A DNA stretch of 34,855 nucleotides from Caldimicrobium sp964493015 (GTDB taxonomy: Bacteria > Desulfobacterota > Thermodesulfobacteria > Thermodesulfobacteriales > Thermodesulfobacteriaceae). Below, in pieces: positions 8,011-14,193 of this stretch (position 1 is its first letter; each line of letters opens with the position of its first letter). Below the pieces are notes generated by a model that worked only from the letters and a program-made list of their open reading frames with translations, ran no database searches and was not told where the DNA came from. The stretch covers positions 1-34,855 of the forward strand of contig CAZBLU010000014.1 in assembly GCA_964493015.1 (NCBI GenBank), given 5' to 3'. Both the position numbers and the translations under genes were made by a program.

Positions 8011-8045
8011 ACTTTGCAATATAAGAGATTATCTCAATTTTGCAA
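8010..8045 (-). promoter_or_regulatory. Promoter of trpB cluster, likely leaderless, with palindromic operator
   Basis: Minus-strand -35 TTGCAA (8040-8045), a 16-bp spacer and -10 TATATT (8018-8023). Seven bases after the -10 comes the A of the trpB ATG (8010), so transcription would begin at or next to the start codon, giving an mRNA without a leader. The spacer holds the perfect palindrome GAGATAATCTC (8025-8035), flanked symmetrically by two TTGCAA copies (8014-8019 and 8040-8045). This is the shape of a repressor operator. The promoter reading is inference from consensus; the dyads are directly visible. Confidence 0.6.
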
Positions 8046-8154
8046 GAGAATTTAGACAAAGTCGTGGAATTTTACAAAATGGGGAGTGTTATATATGCCT
8101 TACAGGTATTACTTAACTTGTCGGTACGTGGTGATTGAAAAGCCTTTGAAGTGA

Positions 8155-8307
8155 TTTACATTATCTTTAGGAACTCGCCTGGATAAAAAGAAAGCCGCTT
8201 TTTCTCGGTAGCTTGACCAGGAACTTTTTGCTCTTGCTAATGCCTAAAGGGCTGATAAGGAGAATTTTGCAGCAATTTATAAGATTTTTAGAGGTATGAG
8301 AAAATAG
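8155..8307 (+). pseudogene. Fossil of a short ORF, unrecognised
   Basis: One plus-strand frame reads about 50 codons with protein-like composition, interrupted by two stops: GTRLDKKKAAFSR, stop, LDQELFALANA, stop, then RADKENFAAIYKIFRGMRK and a terminal stop at 8305-8307. The pieces look like parts of a small helical, basic protein. I do not recognise the family. It lies between the trpB promoter and tRNA-Lys, a common site for decayed integrated DNA. Confidence 0.4.
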
Positions 8308-8329
8308 GTGAGAAGATAATCACTTCAAA

Positions 8330-8402
8330 TGGGCCGTGGAGGACTCGAACCTCCAACCTATGGATTAAGAGTCCATTGCTCTACCAATTGAGCTAACGGC
8401 CC
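8330..8402 (-). tRNA. tRNA-Lys (anticodon CTT)
   Basis: The minus strand folds into a full cloverleaf: acceptor GGGCCGT/ACGGCCC, D stem GCTC/GAGC, anticodon stem ATGGA/TCCAT with loop CTCTTAA (anticodon CTT), and T stem GGAGG/CCTCC with loop TTCGAGT. The discriminator is A. The 3' CCA is not encoded. It decodes AAG lysine codons. Confidence 0.97.
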
Positions 8403-8412
8403 TTTGGGTTCA

Positions 8413-8440
8413 ATATTAAACCTTTTTCAAGGTTTGTCAA
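8413..8440 (-). promoter_or_regulatory. Promoter of tRNA-Lys
   Basis: Perfect minus-strand -35 TTGACA (8435-8440), a 16-bp spacer and -10 TAATAT (8413-8418), just 10 bp ahead of the mature tRNA 5' end. The primary transcript would carry only a few extra 5' bases for RNase P to remove. Confidence 0.75.
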
Positions 8441-8588
8441 GCCCCCTTTAAGCTCTTCTCTGAATTCCTGAGTTTCAAGCCAACTTGGTTGTAGGGGCTA
8501 AAATAAATTTCTTTGCCTGTTGAAAAAAAATTTTTTTATGCTTTTATTGTGAAAACTCGTTAAAAGTTCAGACAAAAAATAAAAGGAT

Positions 8589-9779
8589 ATGCTGTCTCAA
8601 TTGATAAACCTTGTAATCAGGGCAGGAAAGATACTGAAAGAATTCTATGGCGGAAATTTTGAAATCAATCATAAAGGGGTTATAGATCTTGTCACAACAG
8701 CAGATCTCCGAGTTGAAGCCACAATCAGAGAGGCCTTACAAAGAGATTTCCCTGAGATCCCCTTGATCGCCGAAGAATCTTTTAAAGGGCAGATTAATGC
8801 AGTTAAAGGTTACTATTTTCTCCTTGACCCCTTAGACGGGACCACTAATTTTGCCCATGGCTTACCTTGGTTTGCCATCTCCTTGGCCTTAATGCATGGG
8901 GATCAGCCAGAAATTGGTATAATATACAACCCTGTTACTGAAGAACTTTTTTGGGCAGAGAGGGGCAAAGGTGCCTATCTTGGCGAAAGGGCTCTAAGAG
9001 TATCTTCTAGGGCTCCACTTATAAATTGCCTTTTAGCCACAGGGTTTCCTGTGGCTAAAATCATGGAAAAGCCAAAACATTTCATCCTTCCCTTTGAAGA
9101 ATTTATGGTGCGCACTCGTGGGGTGAGAAGATATGGAGCAGCTTCCTTAGATCTGGCCTATGTAGCTGCAGGTCGTTATGACGGCTTTTTTGAAGCTTAC
9201 CTTAAACCCTGGGATACTGCTGCTGGGATCCTCTTGGTTAAAGAGGCAGGTGGCACAGTTACGGATTATCTGGGAGAACCCTTTAATCCCTTTAAAGATA
9301 CCATTATTGCTTCAAATGGACTCATCCATGAGGAAATGGTAGAAATCCTTAAAGACAGACACCCTGAAACTTTTAAGCCCTTTAGAAATCCCTTACCTGC
9401 TGTGGATCTCGTCATTGAATATGAGGGTGGTATAGTGCTTATTGAGAGGAAAAATCCACCCCTTGGGCTTGCCCTTCCCGGTGGATTTGTGGAATATGGA
9501 GAGACCTTGGAAGAGGCAGCCATAAGAGAGGCCAAAGAAGAAACTAATTTAGATGTAGAATTAATGGAACTATTAGGCTGTTATTCTGATCCTAAGCGAG
9601 ATCCCCGCTTTCATACTATATCCACTGTCTTTATTGCCAAAGGTAAAGGGGAATTAAGAGGAAAAGACGATGCCAAGAGGGCTTTAATTGTTCAACCTGA
9701 AAATATCCCTTTTCTAAATTTAGTTTTTGATCATGATTTAATTTTGAGGGACTATTTTAAAAAGAGAAAAGGCCTATGA
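8589..9779 (+). CDS. Inositol monophosphatase-Nudix hydrolase fusion
   Basis: Two catalytic domains in one 396-residue chain. Residues 1-255 are an inositol-monophosphatase (SuhB-like) domain with metal ligands in EES (62-63), DPLDGTTNF (Asp80, Asp83) and the PWDTAAG motif (Asp209). Residues 270-390 are a Nudix hydrolase with an intact box (about 299-321: GGFVEYGE then REAKEETNLD; Glu314, Glu317 and Glu318 would bind metal). The first domain should dephosphorylate inositol-1-phosphate or a similar sugar phosphate; some relatives act on fructose-1,6-bisphosphate or NADP. The second should split a nucleoside diphosphate linked to another moiety, ADP-ribose-like compounds being the closest guess. 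The start ATG follows AAAAGGAT. The last codon overlaps the next gene by 4 nt. Both domains look active; their combined substrate is unknown. Confidence 0.9.
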   Translation: MLSQLINLVIRAGKILKEFYGGNFEINHKGVIDLVTTADLRVEATIREALQRDFPEIPLIAEESFKGQINAVKGYYFLLDPLDGTTNFAHGLPWFAISLALMHGDQPEIGIIYNPVTEELFWAERGKGAYLGERALRVSSRAPLINCLLATGFPVAKIMEKPKHFILPFEEFMVRTRGVRRYGAASLDLAYVAAGRYDGFFEAYLKPWDTAAGILLVKEAGGTVTDYLGEPFNPFKDTIIASNGLIHEEMVEILKDRHPETFKPFRNPLPAVDLVIEYEGGIVLIERKNPPLGLALPGGFVEYGETLEEAAIREAKEETNLDVELMELLGCYSDPKRDPRFHTISTVFIAKGKGELRGKDDAKRALIVQPENIPFLNLVFDHDLILRDYFKKRKGL

Positions 9780-10792
9780 GTATAAGCAACTGGGTAAAAA
9801 AAATTAAAGATGAATTAGGGGAAGAGATCAAAATTTTGCTTTATGAACCAGATACCTTTATGGCAGAACTTCTTGCCGAGGTACTCAAAGAAGCAGATCT
9901 TGAAGTAACTATTTATCCCAGCCATAAAAACCTTTTAAAAACCCTTGTAGAAAACTTTTATAACCTCTTAATTTTGGCTATTGAAACAGGCGAGGCAGAG
10001 GATTTAGAGATTATAAGGGAAGCCAAAAAAATGAAAAAAGATCTATTAATTTACGGCATGGTGGAATTCCATAAAAATATGAACATCTCCTCTCTTTTTT
10101 CTGAAGGAGCTGATGAAATTATTTTTAAACCCTTTTCTATCGGAGAGTTTAGAGCAAGGCTCTGGCGTCTTTTGAGGCAATATTACTTAGCTAAAAAAAT
10201 TGAAAGAAATATTATTGAAGATGGGTTAACAGGTATCTATAATCGTAGATACTTTGAAGTCTCTCTTAGAGAAGAGGCTTATCGAGCCCTTAGACAAGAC
10301 TACCCTCTTACTCTGCTCATGATAGACTTGGACAAATTTAAATATTATAATGATACCTATGGCCATAAAGCTGGAGATAAGATCCTCATCTCTATTGGTG
10401 AAATCCTCCTTAGAGATACCAGGGCCAAAGTAGATAAGCCTTGCCGTTATGGAGGGGACGAATTTATGGTTATCCTCCCCTATACAGACTGGAAAAGGGC
10501 TATAAAGATAGTGGAAAGAATCTTCTCAAGCTGGCAAAATAAATCCTTTGGCCCTGTTACTTTATCCGTAGGTATAGCTCAGCTCATTGATAGAGGTGAT
10601 TTAGAAAAGAGTGTCACCGACCTTATAAACAGAGCTGATCAGGCCATGTATAGGGCCAAAAAGAGAGAGGGTAATACCTACGAAATAGATCAAGAAAGCC
10701 TCAAATTAACCTTAGGCGAAGAACCTCCTGAAGAGGGTTTACCTTTTCGAGCCCTACCATTATCTCCTGTCCAGAATAGTAGTCCCTCGTAA
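9776..10792 (+). CDS. Pseudo-receiver / GGDEF diguanylate cyclase
   Basis: A 338-residue signalling protein. Residues 18-135 have the fold pattern of a response-regulator receiver (ILLYEPD at strand 1, a terminal FKPFS lysine motif), but the position of the phosphorylated aspartate in strand 3 reads LLILAIE, with Ala68 where Asp is expected. Residues 150-300 are a GGDEF domain with DGLTGIYNRRYFE, DLDKFKYYND and an intact active site CRYGGDEF, so cyclic-di-GMP synthesis from GTP is plausible. The usual RxxD inhibitory site is not in register (AKVD). It begins in an ATGA overlap with the IMPase-Nudix gene and its last 30 codons overlap the convergent RNase gene. Its input signal is unknown, and it is unlikely to be controlled by phosphorylation. 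Confidence 0.9.
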   Translation: MSISNWVKKIKDELGEEIKILLYEPDTFMAELLAEVLKEADLEVTIYPSHKNLLKTLVENFYNLLILAIETGEAEDLEIIREAKKMKKDLLIYGMVEFHKNMNISSLFSEGADEIIFKPFSIGEFRARLWRLLRQYYLAKKIERNIIEDGLTGIYNRRYFEVSLREEAYRALRQDYPLTLLMIDLDKFKYYNDTYGHKAGDKILISIGEILLRDTRAKVDKPCRYGGDEFMVILPYTDWKRAIKIVERIFSSWQNKSFGPVTLSVGIAQLIDRGDLEKSVTDLINRADQAMYRAKKREGNTYEIDQESLKLTLGEEPPEEGLPFRALPLSPVQNSSPS

Positions 10793-12689
10793 GGCCCAAA
10801 AGCTCACCAGTTAGATTATATTCTGGTAGATATATCTTGGCCTTGTTTCCCTGAATTTCCATGATAATCCCTTTAAGAGTTAACTCTGTCAAGTGTTGGG
10901 CAAGATATTTCAGAAGAAAATATCTCTTTCTCTTGGTTTGAAGATACTGAGCCCTCTGGAGATTACTTTGGACATCTGGGAGCAACTTTTGGAGCTCTTC
11001 CTTGGATAGCGGCGCCTTGCCTTCTAAAGAAGCTTCTATTTGATACTGCACTAATAAATCAAGGAATCTGCGAATGGGTGAGGTCACCATGGTATAGCAA
11101 CTAAGCCCTAAACCTGAATGATAGGCTGGCTCCAAAGTAATCTCAGATTTTGCCATAAATTTAAGCTGTAATATTTGGTGATAGAGAGAGACCTCTACCC
11201 CTTCTACAATCTGATAGGGCTCCCTTTGTGCACGGTACAAGGCTGGAATCTCATGCTCTGCTAAAAATTTAGCTGAATGATAATTAGTCAAAATCATAGC
11301 TTCAGCTACGAGATCTCGGGAAGGAGTCATCTCCAACCTTTCCACGCTTATCTCTCCATTAGGTTTAACCTTTACATTTACTTCAGGCAAAATAATAGCG
11401 AAGGCCCCTTGGGCATAACGTCTCTTCTTGTGGAACATAAGTAGCTCATAGAGCCTTCTCCAAAAGGGGTCACCACCTTGCAGAAAAGAATCAACCTCTT
11501 CATAGGTATACCTCTGTTTAACCTTTACAATCGAGGGTATTATGTGAAAGTTCAAAACCTCTCCACTTTCGTTGAGGATAAATTTAAAAGACAAGGCTAC
11601 CCTTGGCTCTCCCCTTCGAAGACTAAATTTTCCATGGGATAAGGGAAAGGGAAACATGGGAATAATTCCTTCAGGCAAATAAAGCGTGCTTGCCCTCTGC
11701 AAAGCTCCTTCCCATAGGGGTGAATATGGTTTTACAAATGTAGATACACCAGCAATATGGACCCACAAGATAGTTTGCTTGTGCTGAAACTCTACACTTA
11801 GGGCATCATCAAAGTCTTCTGTTTCCTCTGCATCAATTGTAAAGACTTCTAAATCTGTTAAATCGCATCTATTCTCAGGAAATTGCTCTGATCTTAATAG
11901 GACCTCGCATTCCATTTGTTCTTTTTCGGTAAAATCCTTAGGAAATTGAGATTTTTCAAGCTCAAAAAACCAGTCTTCTGGCAATAACTCCTTTCTACTT
12001 AGAATTTCAAAGACCTTCAGGGGGTCTGCTAAGTGATGCTTCTGTAATACCTCTTTAAGAAGCTTTCCTTTTTCTGTGGTATCCTCAAAGAGTATATAGT
12101 CTTTGAAGGTATTAAGCCAAAAAGTCTTTACTTCTTCAGGCCAATTTTGCTCTCTATGAGATAAGAGGGATTCTAAAAATTTTTCGGCCTCTTGAAGAAA
12201 CTTTAGCCTCTCCTGCTCCCTTTCTCTTTGTTGTAAAAGCCTGGCGACCTCCTCTTTACTTCTGACCTTGAGATAATCTATGCCAATTATTTGAAAATAA
12301 ACTCTCTCTTCAGCTACTTTTCTTACAAAGGCTGCCACTTCATCATCTGTAGGTTCTCTCCCCAAATAGAGACCCACAAGCTCCCAGGTGGAAGTCTCCT
12401 CCACCTCCCCAAAGACTACCTCCCAGAGCTCTCTTAAGTCATACTTATCTTTTAGTTCTTCTCTAAGCCTCTGTTTCTCCTTAAGGAGACCTTGTAATAC
12501 TTCTAAATTATGCTGAGTGAATTTTTCTTTCCCCACAGAGACTATAGCTAAATGGCTTATGAGCTCTTCTTTTCCAGAAGGAAGAAATAGATAGAGACGT
12601 TTTCCTTTAATCTCCCTAACAAAGGCCACTTGAAGTTTGTCTTTGTAAAAAAGATCTACAAAATGAGATTTTAACTCTTCCAAATTCAT
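10701..12689 (-). CDS. RNase II/RNase R family exoribonuclease
   Basis: A 3'-to-5' hydrolytic exoribonuclease of the RNB family, 662 residues. The catalytic centre is at 285-297 (TIDAEETEDFDDA), carrying Asp286, Asp292, Asp294 and Asp295. The family's C-terminal SPIRRFLDLLVQYQ motif and a short S1-like end follow. The N-terminal 270 residues are charged and partly coiled, unlike the paired cold-shock domains of E. coli RNase R; they look like the shorter RNase II-type proteins of cyanobacteria and thermophiles. The ATG overlaps the hisA stop by one base (TAATG), so coupling is likely. Its 3' end overlaps the convergent GGDEF gene by 92 bp. Confidence 0.9.
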   Translation of the reverse strand: MNLEELKSHFVDLFYKDKLQVAFVREIKGKRLYLFLPSGKEELISHLAIVSVGKEKFTQHNLEVLQGLLKEKQRLREELKDKYDLRELWEVVFGEVEETSTWELVGLYLGREPTDDEVAAFVRKVAEERVYFQIIGIDYLKVRSKEEVARLLQQREREQERLKFLQEAEKFLESLLSHREQNWPEEVKTFWLNTFKDYILFEDTTEKGKLLKEVLQKHHLADPLKVFEILSRKELLPEDWFFELEKSQFPKDFTEKEQMECEVLLRSEQFPENRCDLTDLEVFTIDAEETEDFDDALSVEFQHKQTILWVHIAGVSTFVKPYSPLWEGALQRASTLYLPEGIIPMFPFPLSHGKFSLRRGEPRVALSFKFILNESGEVLNFHIIPSIVKVKQRYTYEEVDSFLQGGDPFWRRLYELLMFHKKRRYAQGAFAIILPEVNVKVKPNGEISVERLEMTPSRDLVAEAMILTNYHSAKFLAEHEIPALYRAQREPYQIVEGVEVSLYHQILQLKFMAKSEITLEPAYHSGLGLSCYTMVTSPIRRFLDLLVQYQIEASLEGKAPLSKEELQKLLPDVQSNLQRAQYLQTKRKRYFLLKYLAQHLTELTLKGIIMEIQGNKAKIYLPEYNLTGELLGLTRDYYSGQEIMVGLEKVNPLQEVLRLRLI

Positions 12690-13408
12690 TAGAAACTTTG
12701 GACCAATTGAAGGGCCTCTCTCAGATTGAGGGTTCCCTCATAGAGGGCTCGACCTGTAATTACCCCAAAGAGATTAAAAGGCTTTAGCCTCTTTATATCC
12801 TCTATAGTAGTCACACCTCCTGCAAGAATAAGCGGATGCTTACATACTTCTACAGCTCTCCTTAAACGCTCAAGCTCTATCCCCTGACCTGTTCCATCTC
12901 TTTCAATCAATGTAATAATTACGGCAAAGAGGGGAAAGGAAGCAAGTTCTTTTAAAAATTCTAAGTAGTTGATTTGAGTGACCTCTAACCAACCAGAGAT
13001 AGCCACATTTTGGCCTCTCACATCAACACTAACTATAACCTGGCCAGGGAAGTCCTCTGTTACCTCCTTGAGAAACTCCTGAGATTCAATAGCCTTTGTG
13101 CCAAGAATTACCTGCGCTACACCTCCTTCAAGATAACTCTTTATAGACTCCCAAGTCCTTATTCCTCCTCCAACTTGAACTGGAATATTAAGGGCTTTAA
13201 CCGTTTTAAGGATTAACTCTTTGTGGACAGGATACCCCTCCTTTGCCCCGTCAAGATCTACTATATGAAGCCTTTTAGCACCCTGCTTTTCAAAATACTG
13301 AGCATAGGCCAAGGGATCCTCTCCATAGACCTTGGTCTTTTCATAGTCTCCCTGAAATAGACGAACCACTTTGTTGTTTCTCAAATCAATGGCAGGAATG
13401 ATAAGCAT
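12689..13408 (-). CDS. hisA: Phosphoribosylformimino-5-aminoimidazole carboxamide ribotide isomerase
   Basis: Amadori-type isomerase of histidine synthesis (ProFAR to PRFAR). The 239-residue TIM barrel has catalytic Asp8 (IPAIDLRNNKVVRL) and Asp129 (VSVDVRG), plus the phosphate-binding loops VQVGGGIR and LAGGVTT. PriA, the bifunctional HisA/TrpF enzyme of actinobacteria, is a relative. trpF is not in this window, so bifunctionality cannot be excluded, but the sequence reads as ordinary HisA. It sits between a lipoprotein gene (12 bp) and the RNase gene (1-nt overlap), away from other his genes. Confidence 0.95.
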   Translation of the reverse strand: MLIIPAIDLRNNKVVRLFQGDYEKTKVYGEDPLAYAQYFEKQGAKRLHIVDLDGAKEGYPVHKELILKTVKALNIPVQVGGGIRTWESIKSYLEGGVAQVILGTKAIESQEFLKEVTEDFPGQVIVSVDVRGQNVAISGWLEVTQINYLEFLKELASFPLFAVIITLIERDGTGQGIELERLRRAVEVCKHPLILAGGVTTIEDIKRLKPFNLFGVITGRALYEGTLNLREALQLVQSF

Positions 13409-13420
13409 TTCTTCTGCTCC

Positions 13421-14074
13421 TTATGGAAAGCTTTTGAGCAGATTCATCATGCCTCTTTGGGCAAGCTCCTCAACACTCAGCCATTTGATTTTTCCGTAAA
13501 GGGGAAGCCGCAAAAGGTCTTCACTTAGAGGTTTCTGCGTCTCATCAAAGGTCCTCTGCCAGAGAATCCTTCCACTTTGACCATCATAAAGTATAAGAGT
13601 AAAAGCAACTGAAGCTGGTTCCACCACGCTCCAACTACTTCCCTTTCTCTCCTTGAATCGGAAGACTTTGCCATAAAGAATGGCCTGGGTCCCTGTTTTT
13701 TCGGCAAAAAATCTTATAAGAGAGGAATGATCCTTGCTTTGACTTAAAGCCTCTTCAAGAAGGGTTTCATAATCGTTTTGAGAGAGGACTAAAAAAGAGT
13801 ATCTTGTGGTGAGAGGCTCAAGTTCTTTTCTTAAAAGACTGCTCAAAATTTCTTTAGCCTGTGGTTCAATCTCACCAGGAACGATGCCTGTAACAGGGCA
13901 ATAAAAAGGCAGAGGACTCTCCGTAGGGCAATGAACATCAAAAGGGAGAACTAAAATGGCTTTTACTCTTTCTGCTATAGCAGAGGGGAGATGAGTGGTC
14001 CTATCTGGAACACCACAGGCACCGAGAAAAAAAAGGACAAAAATTAAACAAAAAATAATTTTTAGCTTAGTCAT
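13421..14074 (-). CDS. Putative lipoprotein, 217 aa
   Basis: The N-terminus has a short basic segment, a hydrophobic core (IIFCLIFVLFFL) and a lipobox LGAC, so Cys20 should be lipidated and the protein anchored in the envelope. The remainder resembles GNA1162/CsgG/LpoB-like lipoproteins: AERVKAILVLPFDV, SSLLRKELEPL, FLVLSQNDYETLLEEAL, AEKTGTQAILYGKVFRF and SGRILWQRTFDE match their strand-helix pattern. The exact family and function are uncertain; a role in outer-membrane complex assembly is possible. It starts with a good AAGGAG site and heads the lipoprotein-hisA-RNase operon, with its own promoter at 14104-14132. Confidence 0.75.
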   Translation of the reverse strand: MTKLKIIFCLIFVLFFLGACGVPDRTTHLPSAIAERVKAILVLPFDVHCPTESPLPFYCPVTGIVPGEIEPQAKEILSSLLRKELEPLTTRYSFLVLSQNDYETLLEEALSQSKDHSSLIRFFAEKTGTQAILYGKVFRFKERKGSSWSVVEPASVAFTLILYDGQSGRILWQRTFDETQKPLSEDLLRLPLYGKIKWLSVEELAQRGMMNLLKSFP

Positions 14075-14103
14075 TTCCTACTCCTTAAGAGAGCTAATCT
14101 CTA

Positions 14104-14132
14104 ATAATACTCTATTAGAAATTCTAAAGCAA
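14104..14132 (-). promoter_or_regulatory. Promoter of lipoprotein-hisA-RNase operon
   Basis: Minus-strand -35 TTGCTT (14127-14132), a 17-bp spacer and -10 TATTAT (14104-14109), leaving a leader of about 23 nt before the ATG at 14074. The terminator of the upstream transporter gene lies just before it, so this is a distinct transcription unit. Confidence 0.6.
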
Positions 14133-14141
14133 GGGGGTTTG

Positions 14142-14178
14142 AAAAAAAGGGAGGGACCTTGATGAAGGGTCACCTCCC
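14142..14178 (-). terminator. Rho-independent terminator after MFS-CBS gene
   Basis: On the minus strand, GGGAGGTGACC (14168-14178) pairs with GGTCCCTCCC (14149-14158). This leaves one bulged base and a 9-nt loop, and a run of seven T follows. It lies 16 bp after the transporter's stop codon. Confidence 0.85.
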
Positions 14179-14193
14179 TTAAAAGAGAAAAGG

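Noticed and set aside
8008..8019. TTG at 8019 as the trpB start
   Set aside because: It overlaps a good -10 hexamer and has no ribosome site; the ATG at 8010 gives a normal TrpB N-terminus.
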